A DNA stretch of 14,274 nt from Xylophilus ampelinus (GCF_901875635.1 NZ_CABFMN010000160.1:1-14274), one strand, 5' to 3'. Positions 1 to 7,505 are shown, counted from the first letter of the stretch. Made by a program: numbers and translations. Notes: generated by a model not told the origin, from the sequence alone.

Positions 1-86
1 GCGCTCTCAGCCCCGTTGAATATCGCAAGAGCCTGGGGCTCATGGCATAACCAGTCCAAGAAATCCGCCGCACCCCCGGGTGGTCA
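1..86 (+). mobile_element. Probable right end of an IS3-type insertion sequence (partial)
   Basis: The window opens inside a reading frame (3-50) that ends ALSPVEYRKSLGLMA and a TAA stop. The 'LSPVEYR' ending resembles the C-terminus of IS3-type (rve/DDE integrase core) transposases. About 30 bases after the stop is CACCCCCGGGTGGTCA (71-86). Read on the minus strand it starts TGACCACCCGGGGGTG, with the TGA...-type start common in IS3-family terminal repeats. The left end and most of the transposase are outside the window, so the inverted-repeat partner and any target duplication cannot be checked. Family assignment is from memory of the motif. Confidence 0.42.
3..50 (+). CDS. C-terminal tail of a transposase-like protein (partial, starts before the window)
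   Basis: Only 15 residues and a TAA stop are visible. The 'LSPVEYRKSLGL' tail is typical of the end of IS3-family OrfB transposases, which catalyse cut-and-paste or copy-out transposition with a DDE active site. None of the catalytic residues fall in the window. It could also be the end of an unrelated protein. The short distance to a terminus-like sequence at 71-86 supports the IS reading. Confidence 0.4.
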   Translation, partial: ALSPVEYRKSLGLMA

Positions 87-366
87 AGATTCAATCGGCG
101 CCGACACCCGTCTGCGTTCAGTTCCGCGAACAGAGGCAGGTCCTCGTCTCGCCAGGCCCTGAGGCGCAGCCGCGGTGTCTGCAGTTCTGGAGTTTCGCGA
201 GTCATCTGGCAATAGGAGGCGCGAGGGAATGTCCGATTGTGGCTGGCTGCCGAAGTTCAGCATTTTGCCGGCAACGACCGCTCACGCTGCAGACCTGCAG
301 CTCAGATTGCTCTGCTGAGGGACCGCAATAGGAACCACATGGTGTCCTATCGGCCAGGGCTGGATC
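87..366. other. Gene-poor stretch between the IS-like end and livF
   Basis: I see no convincing gene here. The short open frames lack ribosome binding sites and recognisable motifs. The only structured element I can support is the dyad at 328-350, just downstream of the livF stop. The stretch may be debris next to the insertion point. Confidence 0.5.
328..350 (-). terminator. Hairpin downstream of livF, without a T-tract
   Basis: ATAGGA (328-333) pairs with TCCTAT (345-350), and ACC (334-336) pairs with GGT (341-343), with loop ACAT and a bulged G at 344. This gives about 9 bp starting 17 bases past the livF stop. On the minus strand it is followed by TGCGG and not a run of T. It may be a 3'-end stabilising structure or a weak or factor-dependent terminator of the ABC operon. 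Confidence 0.3.
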
Positions 367-1149
367 TCACACAGATGTCTGCGCAGCAAATGCACGGATA
401 CGCGCCTCCATTGCGCCTTCGCCCGCGGACTCGTTACCCAGATATGCCTCCTGAACTGACGAGTCAGAGAGCAGGTCGGCCGCAGTGCCTTCGGTAACGA
501 TGCGACCTGCGGCAAGCACATAGCCTCGATCCGAAACTGCGAGCGCCGCACGGGCGTTCTGCTCCACGAGCAGGACGGTACAGCCCTGATCCCTCAGCTT
601 TCGCGTCAGCTCCAACACCGCATTGACGAAGATGGGCGCCAAGCCCAGAGAGGGCTCATCGAGCAAGAGCAAGCGAGGTCGAGCCATCATCGCTCGCGCA
701 ATGGCCAGCATCTGTTGCTCGCCTCCACTCATGGATCGTGCCAGTTGCAACTTGCGCTCCGCGAGCTTGGGGAACGCTTCATAGCATTTTTCGAGATCGC
801 TCTGGATCACGCCTCTGTCGTGCTGATGAAAGGCGCCCAGCAGCAAGTTGTCCTCGACCGTCATCCCAGAGAACAACTGCCGCCGCTCGGGCACCTGAAT
901 CAAGCGCTTCAGCACGATAGAGGCGGCCGGCCAATTGGTTATCTCCTTCCCATCGAAGAGGATCGATCCAGCCGTTGCCGGAAGGAGGCCCGAGATCGCT
1001 GAGAGCATGGTGGTCTTGCCGGCGCCGTTCGCGCCGAGAAGACTGACGATTTCACCCTCGCGCACATCGAGATCTACGCCATGCAAGACCGTCGACTGGC
1101 CATAACCGCAAACGAGGCCCCTGATTTGAAGAAGTGCTCGGTCGGTCAT
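367..1149 (-). CDS. livF: Branched-chain-amino-acid-type ABC transporter, ATP-binding protein LivF
   Basis: This 260-residue cytoplasmic ATPase is one of two that energise the importer encoded upstream. Walker A is GANGAGKT (about 39-46), the Q-loop Gln is near 85 in 'IQVPERR', the signature is SGGEQQ (141-146) and Walker B is LLLLDEP (160-166). It is followed by 'VEQN' (about 195-198), where LivF proteins carry Gln in place of the usual switch His. 'PERRQLFSGMTVEDNL' is characteristic of LivF. The ATG overlaps the stop of the fused livMG gene as ATGA (1146-1149), implying translational coupling. The tail after residue 240 (GEGAMEARIRAFAAQTSV) is about 20 residues longer than many LivF proteins. 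Substrate specificity lies in the binding protein, so leucine transport should not be assumed. Confidence 0.93.
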   Translation of the reverse strand: MTDRALLQIRGLVCGYGQSTVLHGVDLDVREGEIVSLLGANGAGKTTMLSAISGLLPATAGSILFDGKEITNWPAASIVLKRLIQVPERRQLFSGMTVEDNLLLGAFHQHDRGVIQSDLEKCYEAFPKLAERKLQLARSMSGGEQQMLAIARAMMARPRLLLLDEPSLGLAPIFVNAVLELTRKLRDQGCTVLLVEQNARAALAVSDRGYVLAAGRIVTEGTAADLLSDSSVQEAYLGNESAGEGAMEARIRAFAAQTSV

Positions 1150-2960
1150 GCGTTGCTCCCTACGAGATAGGCGTCGATGACGCTCTTGGCGTTGCGTACT
1201 TCATTGGGAGGTCCCTCCTCGAGCTTGCGTCCGCGGTCCAGCACCACGACGTGATCCGAGAGGCCCATGACAAGACGTAGATCGTGCTCGACGAGCAACA
1301 CGGTAGTGCCAGCTGCGCGGATGCGCACGATGAGTCGGGCAAGTTCCTCGGTTTCACTGTCGTTCAACCCTGAAGCCGGTTCGTCCATGATGATGAGTCG
1401 TGGCTCGCAAGCCAGCGCGCGTGCCAGCTCCACCTGCCGTTGCTGGCCGAAAGGAAGGCTCTGAGGTGATGCGTCTGCGAGCTCGCTCAGTCCGACGAAG
1501 TCGAGATACTTTATGGCTTGCAGTCGTGCGTCTGCGGCTTCGCGGCGGGCATGCGGCGTTGCCGCGCATATCGCTCCAATCGAAGCGTGCGCGAATCGAG
1601 TGCGCCCGGCCATCACATTCTCGAGGACGGTCATTCCGCCGAACAGCTGGATCAACTGGAAAGTTCGGGCAACGCCCAGGCGCGCGATCTCGTCAACGCG
1701 AAGATCTTGGATCTCGCGACCGTCCAGCATCACTTTCCCCGAGCTGCACGGCAGGTAACCGCACAACAGGTTGAAGGTCGTCGTCTTGCCGGCACCGTTG
1801 GGCCCGATCAAGGCCGTAATCTGTCCTTCGGGCACAGCAAAACTCACACTGTCCACCGCCTTGAGGCTGCCGAACGCGATCGAGACGTTTGAAGCCTTGA
1901 GTAGGTCGCCGGAGGGTTGCCGGTCGGTTCGAGTCGACATTGGAAGCTTTGCGACTTCCTTCGGGGTTGCCCCTCCCGCCAATGGCGCAGCACCACGTGC
2001 AGCGTCCGAGCGATCGCGCGACTGCCAGGAGCGCAGCATTCCGACGATCCCACCCGGCATCGCGATGAGCGCGAGCACGGTGGCGATGCCCATGATCAGC
2101 ATTTCCAGCAGCGGCATGGAGAAGCCTTTCATGCCCTCGCGCAAGGCCGTCACCAATGCGGCGCCAATGACGCCTCCCCATGGAGATGTCAATCCGCCGA
2201 TGATGACGGAGGTCAGGATTGCAAAGCCGTACTGCAGATTGAAGACCTGCGGCTCGATCAGCCGCAAGTAGTGTGCGGTCAGGCTGCCAGCGATAGAAGC
2301 CATCGCCGCCGAAAGCACGAACATCCGAACCTTCTGCTTTGCGATGTCGATTCCGACGGAAGCGGCTCCGGCCTCTGTCGTCGCGATTGCTCGCAGGCCC
2401 AGGCCTATGCGCGACACAGCGATGTTGCGGCAGATGAAAACCGCGAGCAGCGCGAACGCCCATACGAGGTAGAAGAACGAAGCGGCCGATTCGAAGCGCC
2501 AGCCGAGCACGGAGAAGGCAGGCACGCCCGTAAGGCCCATTGCGCCACCAGTGAGTTCCATCGATTCCGACGCGACGTGAATCAGGATGAGTTGGACCGC
2601 GAGCGAGGCCATGGCCAGGACGAATCCTCGAAGCCGCAAAATCGGCTTGCCAAGCAGATAGGCGGAGATCATCGAGATGGCAGCCGATGCCAATAGCGCT
2701 GGCAATGGGCTCCATCCGGCTTTCAACGTGAGCAACCCCGACCCATATGCGCCAATGAGACAGAACGCTGCCTGGCCGAGTACAAGTTGATGCGCCAGGC
2801 CAAACATGAGCACCATGCCGGTCGCGCTGATGGCCAGCGTTCCAATGACGATCAGTACTCCCAGGACGTATTCCGATTGGACGAAGAGTGGCGTTACGGC
2901 AATCAGCGCTATGAACGCGACCAGGGCGAAGCGTTCGCCAGAGAGAGAACGAGCCAGCAT
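1146..2960 (-). CDS. Fused LivM permease-LivG ATPase of an HAAT-type ABC importer
   Basis: This 604-residue protein joins the second transmembrane subunit to the first ATPase. Residues about 10-310 are a LivM-type permease with multiple hydrophobic helices; the cytoplasmic loop 'VGIDIAKQKVRMFVLSAAMA' (about 202-221) is where such permeases contact the ATPase. A polar linker of about 40 residues (312-352, SRDRSDAARG...) leads into LivG. LivG has Walker A GPNGAGKTT (386-394), signature LPFGQQRQVELARAL (502-516), Walker B LIIMDEP (522-528) and switch His559. 'RTFQLIQLFGGMTVLENVM' is typical of LivG. It begins 3 bases after the livH stop without a clear ribosome binding site and overlaps livF by 4 bases, so translation is probably coupled. 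The frame is uninterrupted, so this is a true fusion and not an error. LivMG fusions are known in proteobacteria. Confidence 0.93.
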   Translation of the reverse strand: MLARSLSGERFALVAFIALIAVTPLFVQSEYVLGVLIVIGTLAISATGMVLMFGLAHQLVLGQAAFCLIGAYGSGLLTLKAGWSPLPALLASAAISMISAYLLGKPILRLRGFVLAMASLAVQLILIHVASESMELTGGAMGLTGVPAFSVLGWRFESAASFFYLVWAFALLAVFICRNIAVSRIGLGLRAIATTEAGAASVGIDIAKQKVRMFVLSAAMASIAGSLTAHYLRLIEPQVFNLQYGFAILTSVIIGGLTSPWGGVIGAALVTALREGMKGFSMPLLEMLIMGIATVLALIAMPGGIVGMLRSWQSRDRSDAARGAAPLAGGATPKEVAKLPMSTRTDRQPSGDLLKASNVSIAFGSLKAVDSVSFAVPEGQITALIGPNGAGKTTTFNLLCGYLPCSSGKVMLDGREIQDLRVDEIARLGVARTFQLIQLFGGMTVLENVMAGRTRFAHASIGAICAATPHARREAADARLQAIKYLDFVGLSELADASPQSLPFGQQRQVELARALACEPRLIIMDEPASGLNDSETEELARLIVRIRAAGTTVLLVEHDLRLVMGLSDHVVVLDRGRKLEEGPPNEVRNAKSVIDAYLVGSNA

Positions 2961-2963
2961 GAC

Positions 2964-3848
2964 TTAGTGACCAATCATGGTGAGTTGCTGGCGCTTGCTG
3001 GAGACGCCTGCGGAAATGAGTAGATAGGCCAGGAGCAATCCGTAGACGATGATGTCGCGTGCCCCGGAAGAGACGAATCCCGCGGCGGCCGTCTCGATCA
3101 CACCAACACTGAGCGCAACCGCGACCGCTTTTTGCGGTGATCGAAATCCGGCGAGCAGCGCTGCGATGAATCCCTTCAGCCCGAAGTCGATCCCGAGCGT
3201 CCAGGACGCCAACGTGATGGGCGCGACGACTGCGCCTCCGAGGGCGGCAAGCGCACCGCCGACTGATAGAACAAGCAGCGCCACGCGCTCGGGTGCGATG
3301 CCCATGAGTCGCGCCGCCATCAGGTTCTCGGAGCAACCACGAACAGCGCGACCCCAACGAGTACGCATCAGGAAGTAGAAGACGATCGCAAGTACCAATA
3401 TGGTGAGCAGCCACACCCACGCGATCTGCCATGCGAGAAACGCGCCCAGGATTTCGAAGACGTCATCGCCACTGAAGCCTGGAAGCGGCAATGGGTCTGC
3501 GCCCGCAACGACCATCGCGAGTCCGCGCAGTACTACCGCGAAGCCAAAGGTGACGGTGACCCGGATGAAATCCGGACTGCTGCGAATTGGAGCCAGAGTC
3601 AGTTGCTCCTGTGCGAAGCCGACGAGCCCGCCAGCGGCAACCGCCGCAGCGATCGCGATCGTGAGTGGCAGTCCATGCGCGTGTGCGAACGCGGCTACCA
3701 GCGCGCCGACCATCACATACTCGCCTTGAGCGAAGTTGATGACGCCGGTCGCGTTGAAGCACAGCACGTAGCCCACGGCAACCAGCGCATAGATGCACCC
3801 GGTCGACAGGCCAGAGAAGAAAAACTGGGAAAGGGATTGCAGATCCAT
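2964..3848 (-). CDS. livH: Branched-chain-amino-acid-type ABC transporter permease LivH
   Basis: This 294-residue inner-membrane permease pairs with the LivM part of the next gene to form the translocation channel. The N-terminus 'GLSTGCIYALVAVGYVLCFNATGVINFAQGEYVMVGA' (about 13-49) is the diagnostic LivH start, with INFAQGEY at 37-44. About eight hydrophobic segments follow. 'ENLMAARLMGIAPERVALLVLSVGGALAALGGA' is the conserved cytoplasmic loop and following helix. The gene starts 26 bases after the binding-protein stop. The start is chosen because MDLQSLSQFFFSGL matches family N-termini; the ribosome binding site is weak, which fits operon coupling. Length is normal for the family. Confidence 0.93.
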   Translation of the reverse strand: MDLQSLSQFFFSGLSTGCIYALVAVGYVLCFNATGVINFAQGEYVMVGALVAAFAHAHGLPLTIAIAAAVAAGGLVGFAQEQLTLAPIRSSPDFIRVTVTFGFAVVLRGLAMVVAGADPLPLPGFSGDDVFEILGAFLAWQIAWVWLLTILVLAIVFYFLMRTRWGRAVRGCSENLMAARLMGIAPERVALLVLSVGGALAALGGAVVAPITLASWTLGIDFGLKGFIAALLAGFRSPQKAVAVALSVGVIETAAAGFVSSGARDIIVYGLLLAYLLISAGVSSKRQQLTMIGH

Positions 3849-3874
3849 GGGCGGCCTGTCGCGACGCTTGTCGC

Positions 3875-5029
3875 CTATTGCACAATGACGAAGCGCTCGC
3901 CGTCGTGCTCAGCCACGGTCAGGCCTCGGTAGTCCTGCCCGATGTGGTTCTCGGGTGTGTAGGTAAACGGCCCGTTGATCGCCGGCACGTCCTTGGCCTG
4001 TTCGATCTTGTCTCGAAGGGCTTTTCGATCAGTTCCCGCCGCGGCCGTCGCCCATTCCGTCAGGATGCCATGATCCCAGCCGAACGTCGTGAAGAGGGTC
4101 CCCTTTTTCTCGAGCGCCTTTTCCATCTCAGCGTACAGCTTGCCGGATGGACCAGGGACGCCTGCGCCAAGACTTCCGATGTTCGTCGCCATGTACAGGC
4201 CCTTAGCGTTGGCTGCTCCTCCAATGCTTTCGAAGAAGGTTCGCGAAATGGTCGCCTGGGTCATCGCCAGGGGGAACGGCAGGCGCAGCTGCCGGTACTG
4301 CTTGTAGATCAGGATCGCAGGCGCGGCTGCAGCAGCGATGTAGACCACATCCGGGCGGCTAGCGCGCAGCTTGGTGAGTTGCGTCGCGAAGTTGGTGTCC
4401 TGGTTCTGGAACGTTTCGGCCGCCACGATCTCGGCACCGTTGTCGGCTGCGAGCTTTTTGATGGTGAGGATCTCCGCCTGCCCATAGCCGTCATTCGGGT
4501 ACATGACGCCGATTCGTTTGAAGTTCTTCTTGGCCATCCAAACGATCAGCGCCTTTTGGAAGTCGGCTGTACCCGGCGCCACCTTGAAAAGATAGGGCGC
4601 CGGAGGCACACCGATCTGATCCACGATCCCCCCGCAGATCACGGGGACCTTGTATTCGTCGGTGACCGCCTTAACCGCGAGGATTGCGCTTGAGGCACTC
4701 GCCAGCCAGATGAGGGAGGTGTCCGGTGCGCTCGCCAACCGCTTGAACGCGCTCAGCGAGCCAACCGAGGTGCTTTCGTCGTCGATCAGCTCGAAGCCGA
4801 CCGGCTGGCCCTTGAAGCCACCCCGCTGATTCCAGGCTTTGACATAGGCCTTGGCGCCCTCGGCGTACTCGGTACCGAATGCTGCTGCAACGCCCGTCAG
4901 AGGCGCGATCATCCCGATCTTCAGGGGGCCCTGCTGGGCGAACGCGCGCACCGACCAGGTCGTGGACACTGCTGCAAGGGCTGCGGCCTGAATCAAGCCG
5001 CGGCGGGTTCGGTCGGGGGCAACGGACAT
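3875..5029 (-). CDS. Periplasmic substrate-binding protein of an HAAT-type ABC importer (LivK-like)
   Basis: This 384-residue secreted receptor captures the substrate in the periplasm and delivers it to LivH/LivMG. The N-terminus MSVAPDRTRRGLIQAAALAAVSTTWSVRAFAQQ is a signal peptide with twin arginines before the hydrophobic core (possible Tat export) and a likely cleavage site after AFA (about residue 31). The mature part starts 'GPLKIGMIAPLTGVAAAFG', the typical periplasmic-binding-protein type 1 (Peripla_BP_6) opening, and continues with 'GQPVGFELIDDESTS' and 'KRIGVMYPNDGYGQAE'. AGGAGA at 5035-5040 sits 5 bases before the ATG. It is first in the ABC operon, downstream of the shared regulatory box at 5070-5088. 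Family members bind amino acids, amides, urea or aromatic acids; the ligand here is unknown. Confidence 0.92.
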   Translation of the reverse strand: MSVAPDRTRRGLIQAAALAAVSTTWSVRAFAQQGPLKIGMIAPLTGVAAAFGTEYAEGAKAYVKAWNQRGGFKGQPVGFELIDDESTSVGSLSAFKRLASAPDTSLIWLASASSAILAVKAVTDEYKVPVICGGIVDQIGVPPAPYLFKVAPGTADFQKALIVWMAKKNFKRIGVMYPNDGYGQAEILTIKKLAADNGAEIVAAETFQNQDTNFATQLTKLRASRPDVVYIAAAAAPAILIYKQYRQLRLPFPLAMTQATISRTFFESIGGAANAKGLYMATNIGSLGAGVPGPSGKLYAEMEKALEKKGTLFTTFGWDHGILTEWATAAAGTDRKALRDKIEQAKDVPAINGPFTYTPENHIGQDYRGLTVAEHDGERFVIVQ

Positions 5030-5069
5030 AAGGGTCTCCTGAGGGTTAAAGTCGCGAAGCTTTATTCGT

Positions 5070-5088
5070 TAGGTCAATCGTATAGGCC
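5070..5088 (-). promoter_or_regulatory. Shared regulatory box, copy upstream of the ABC operon
   Basis: On the plus strand the box reads TAGGTCAATCGTATAGGCC. Its 16-base core is identical, in reverse complement, to the box at 8401-8416 before the fumarylacetoacetase gene, and 15 of 19 bases match the copy at 8319-8337 before the cyclase. It is an imperfect dyad (GG.C.AT...AT.G.CC on the minus strand), as expected for a TetR-type operator. It lies about 40 bases upstream of the binding-protein ATG and in the divergent region shared with the TetR gene. The regulator is inferred to be the TetR protein at 5193. Confidence 0.6.
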
Positions 5089-5104
5089 ATGAGTTGGCGT
5101 TGTG

Positions 5105-5120
5105 CTAGGTGTTTGTCCTA
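5105..5120. promoter_or_regulatory. Inverted repeat TAGG-N7-CCTA in the divergent intergenic region
   Basis: CTAGGTGTTTGTCCTA holds half-sites TAGG and CCTA spaced by 7 bases, midway between the divergent ABC operon and the TetR gene. Read on the minus strand (TAGGACAAACACCTAG) it matches 11 of 16 positions of the shared box. It overlaps a weak plus-strand promoter candidate (TTGGCG at 5094-5099 and TATATG or CCTATA near 5117-5124). It may be a second operator for the TetR protein. Confidence 0.35.
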
Positions 5121-5142
5121 TATGTCACTGGAGGGTGTTCGT

Positions 5143-5196
5143 ATGAAAGTAGGTCACATGAATAGTTTTTGGAAGACGACGGAGCTGGCCCGATGA
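5143..5196 (+). CDS. Possible 17-residue leader peptide coupled to the TetR gene
   Basis: GGAGGG (5130-5135) lies 7 bases before an ATG at 5143 that opens MKVGHMNSFWKTTELAR. The stop TGA (5194-5196) overlaps the TetR start as ATGA (5193-5196). A strong ribosome binding site, good spacing and a stop/start overlap together suggest a small translated leader that feeds ribosomes into the TetR gene. The peptide is like no product I know. The region also contains a weak copy of the regulatory box, so the DNA may be there for operator function and the frame may be chance. Confidence 0.3.
   Translation: MKVGHMNSFWKTTELAR
5150..5165 (+). promoter_or_regulatory. Weak copy of the shared box just upstream of the first TetR gene
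   Basis: TAGGTCACATGAATAG matches the box TAGGTCAATCGTATAG at 12 of 16 positions, including the whole TAGGTCA half and the final ATAG. It lies 28 bases before the TetR start codon, where a bound repressor would block its own transcription. Autoregulation is inferred. Confidence 0.4.
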
Positions 5197-6005
5197 GCCG
5201 CAGCGATCCCTTCGTCAAGGCGCTGGACTCGGCAGAGGCTCAGTTCGCGGAACGCGGTTATCACGGCGTCTCGATGCGCCAAGTCGCCGAAGGAGCCGGC
5301 ATCTCCGTTTCGCTGGTCCAGTACCACTTCAAGACCAAAGAGGCTCTTTTTTCCGCCGTCATGGAAAGGCGGATCGTCGCGATCAACCATCGCCGACTCG
5401 CACTACTGGACGCGGTGGAGGTCAATTGCAAGCCGTCTGGCAAGCCCGCTGTCGAGGACGTCTTGCAGGCGTTCTTGGAGCCCACTGTTCTGCTCTCCCG
5501 AGACAAGGCGTCCGGGGGCAACTACTACGCTCAGTTGATCGCGCAAGTGACCAACGATCCCCAGCCACATGCGCGCAACATATCGCGCTCCTTCACCGAT
5601 CCGATCGCCAGGCAAACGCTCCGGGTCTTGCACCTGGCATTGCCCGAGCTGGATCGCGCCACATTGGCGTGGTGTTACGTGTTTGCCGTGGGATCGATGA
5701 TTGCCGCGATTTCGCCGACCGGTCGCGTTCGCTTGCTGTCCAACAACGAAGCGGACCCAGACGATGTGAAAACGGTGATGTCGCTGCTCGTGCCTTTCCT
5801 CACTGGTGCGTTCGAGCGAATCGCAGCCATGAGCAAAGCAGGAAAGCTCGCATTGACACCCAGGTCGCTGGCAACGGTTCTGCCGCTGCCTGATGCGAAC
5901 TACCCGCAGCAGACCGAGTCGCCGACCGACTCGCCGCCAACGTCCCCATCACGTCGCAAGGCCAAACCGGCCACTGCGAAATCAATCGCAACCAGTAAAA
6001 CCTGA
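5193..6005 (+). CDS. TetR/AcrR-family transcriptional regulator
   Basis: This 270-residue DNA-binding regulator has its helix-turn-helix at about residues 8-55: 'ALDSAEAQFAERGYHGVSMRQVAEGAGISVSLVQYHFKTKEALFSAV', with recognition-helix end 'VQYHF'. The C-terminal ligand/dimer domain (about 85-215) resembles that of the second TetR protein at 13470 ('VEDVLQAFLEP' against 'VEEIVQVFLHP'). The last 25 residues are Pro/Ser/Lys-rich (SPSRRKAKPATAKS) and probably disordered. Start choice: ATG 5193 with GGAG at 5181-5184, in preference to the upstream in-frame TTG at 5169 that lacks a ribosome binding site. It lies divergent from the ABC operon and 12 bases before the amidohydrolase, so the two are co-transcribed. 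It is the best candidate to read the boxes at 5070, 5150, 8319 and 8401. The inducer is unknown. Confidence 0.9.
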   Translation: MSRSDPFVKALDSAEAQFAERGYHGVSMRQVAEGAGISVSLVQYHFKTKEALFSAVMERRIVAINHRRLALLDAVEVNCKPSGKPAVEDVLQAFLEPTVLLSRDKASGGNYYAQLIAQVTNDPQPHARNISRSFTDPIARQTLRVLHLALPELDRATLAWCYVFAVGSMIAAISPTGRVRLLSNNEADPDDVKTVMSLLVPFLTGAFERIAAMSKAGKLALTPRSLATVLPLPDANYPQQTESPTDSPPTSPSRRKAKPATAKSIATSKT

Positions 6006-6017
6006 AGGAAACCCAAG

Positions 6018-7439
6018 ATGTCTTCACGTCGCACCCTCATCCGCGGGGGGCATGTCCTCACGATCGATCCCTCCATCCCTGATCTGCCGGTGGGCGATGT
6101 TCTGATCCAAGGAAATGTCATTCAAGCGGTCGGCCCCAATCTGCAGGTTGCAGATGCCGAATTGGTCGACGCGAAGGGCATGGTCGTCTGCCCCGGGTTT
6201 GTGGACACCCACAGACACACGTGGCAGACCCAGTTACGCACGGTCGCTTCCGACTACACCTTGTCGGACTATGGCCTGAACATTCGCCTTGGCTATAGCT
6301 CGTTCTACGAGCCGCAAGACGCCTTCCTTGGCAACTACGCGGGCGCCCTTGAGGCCTTGAACGCGGGCGTGACGACGATCGTGGACCACTGCCACATCAT
6401 CAACTCCCCTGAACACGCCGACGAGGCCCTGCGCGGCCTGCGGGAAGCCGGCGGGCGAGCGGTCTGGTGCTACGGGCTCTTTCCCAATCCGAAACATCAT
6501 CCGTTCCGTTTCGACGATTTCGATCCGAGCTGGCGCCTCGATGACGCCAGGCGAATTCGCAAAGGAGCGCTCGCGAGCGATGACGGACCGGTCTACATGG
6601 GACTTGCCCCAGCCGAGGTGGAAAAGCCGGCGTTCGAAGCGGTCGCCGAGGAAGTGCGGTTTGGTCGCGAGATCGGCGCAAAGGTCATCTCTTGCCACGT
6701 GGCTATGGGGGGCCACAGCGTCCATGTTCGCCCGTCCGTCACCACCAGCCTCGGCAGGGCCCTGTTGCTGGGGCCGGACATCTTGCTCGTACATGGGAAC
6801 TCCCTGAGCAGGCACGAACTGGGCATGGTGCGCGACTACGGCGCAGCGATTTCGGCTACGCCGGAGATCGAGGTGCAGATGGGAATGGGCAGGCCCATCC
6901 TCGGGGCCGCGCTGCGAGCCGGCGCAAGGATCGGACTGGGTGTCGACATCGTCTCGAACATCGGCGGCGACATGTTCCACCCCATGCGCTCTGCCTTGGT
7001 CGAAGAGCGCGGGGCGGACAACGACGTGCTTTTCAAGAACGATCAGATTCCGCGACGGCTGGAGTTCCGCTGCCGCGATGTGGTCCGCGTCGCGACGATG
7101 GGCGGAGCCGAGGCGATCGGGCTCGATTCAAAGATCGGTAGCCTCACGCCAGGCAAGAAGGCGGACGTCATCTGCGTGCGACGCACCAGCTTCAACACCA
7201 TGGGCGCATGGGACCCGGAAGCCACGCTCGTGCACTACGCCACGCCGAATGATGTGGACAGCGTCTGGGTCGACGGACGCGCAATCAAGCGCAATGGGGC
7301 ACTGCTGGGCGTGCAACAACAGGCGATCGTCGAACAGGTCTGGGCTTCGAGAGAGCGACTGGAAAGGCAATACCGGGAGATCAACATCGACCAGTTGCGC
7401 TCCACCAAGGGATACCAGCGGGAGAACTACGGGAACTGA
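6018..7439 (+). CDS. Amidohydrolase, ATZ/TRZ-like (deaminase/chlorohydrolase superfamily)
   Basis: This 473-residue cytoplasmic metal-dependent hydrolase has a TIM-barrel centre with small N- and C-terminal beta-domains. Visible ligands are H65-x-H67 in FVDTHRHTWQ, H227 in 'ISCHVAM', H259 in 'LLVHGNSLS' and D310 in 'GLGVDIVSN'. The C-terminal 'IGSLTPGKKADVICV' is the usual closing motif. Superfamily members deaminate or hydrolyse purines, triazines, imidazolones or related rings. The Glu of the common HxxE motif is replaced (H227-VAM), and the next conserved segment is TPEIEVQMGMG (281-291), a subgroup feature shared with the paralogue at 10006. AAGGAA (6005-6010) lies 7 bases before the ATG and overlaps the end of the TetR gene. 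The exact substrate cannot be called. Confidence 0.88.
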   Translation: MSSRRTLIRGGHVLTIDPSIPDLPVGDVLIQGNVIQAVGPNLQVADAELVDAKGMVVCPGFVDTHRHTWQTQLRTVASDYTLSDYGLNIRLGYSSFYEPQDAFLGNYAGALEALNAGVTTIVDHCHIINSPEHADEALRGLREAGGRAVWCYGLFPNPKHHPFRFDDFDPSWRLDDARRIRKGALASDDGPVYMGLAPAEVEKPAFEAVAEEVRFGREIGAKVISCHVAMGGHSVHVRPSVTTSLGRALLLGPDILLVHGNSLSRHELGMVRDYGAAISATPEIEVQMGMGRPILGAALRAGARIGLGVDIVSNIGGDMFHPMRSALVEERGADNDVLFKNDQIPRRLEFRCRDVVRVATMGGAEAIGLDSKIGSLTPGKKADVICVRRTSFNTMGAWDPEATLVHYATPNDVDSVWVDGRAIKRNGALLGVQQQAIVEQVWASRERLERQYREINIDQLRSTKGYQRENYGN

Positions 7440-7445
7440 TCGAGG

Positions 7446-7464
7446 CAAGGGCCTGAAGCCCTTG
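7446..7464 (+). other. First hairpin after the amidohydrolase gene
   Basis: CAAGGGC (7446-7452) pairs perfectly with GCCCTTG (7458-7464) around loop CTGAA. No T-run follows. It sits directly before the terminator hairpin at 7468 and may help halt transcription or protect the mRNA end. Confidence 0.45.
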
Positions 7465-7467
7465 GGT

Positions 7468-7505
7468 AAGGCCAGTCGCTGACGCGGCTGGCCTTTCTGC
7501 TTTCT
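7468..7505 (+). terminator. Rho-independent terminator of the TetR-amidohydrolase unit
   Basis: AAGGCCAG (7468-7475) pairs with CTGGCCTT (7488-7495). A T-G wobble and CGC/GCG extend the stem to about 12 bp with loop TGAC. The following TCTGCTTTCTT is moderately T-rich. It lies between the stops of two convergent genes (7439 and 7506), where a plus-strand terminator is expected. Confidence 0.72.

Noticed and set aside
1917..2696. 259-codon open frame on the plus strand, antisense to livMG
   Set aside because: Low-complexity composition rich in Arg, Gln and Asp, no ribosome binding site or motif, and fully inside a real gene.
1693..3432. 579-codon open frame on the minus strand, overlapping livMG and livH in another frame
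   Set aside because: Its translation is Arg/His-rich without domains and it runs across two well-supported genes. It is a by-product of high GC content.
5169..5192. Upstream TTG start for the first TetR protein
   Set aside because: No ribosome binding site, whereas ATG 5193 has GGAG at suitable spacing and the sequence before it is not family-like.
6234..6980. 248-codon open frame antisense to the first amidohydrolase
   Set aside because: No recognisable protein features. The plus-strand gene has complete metal-ligand motifs.
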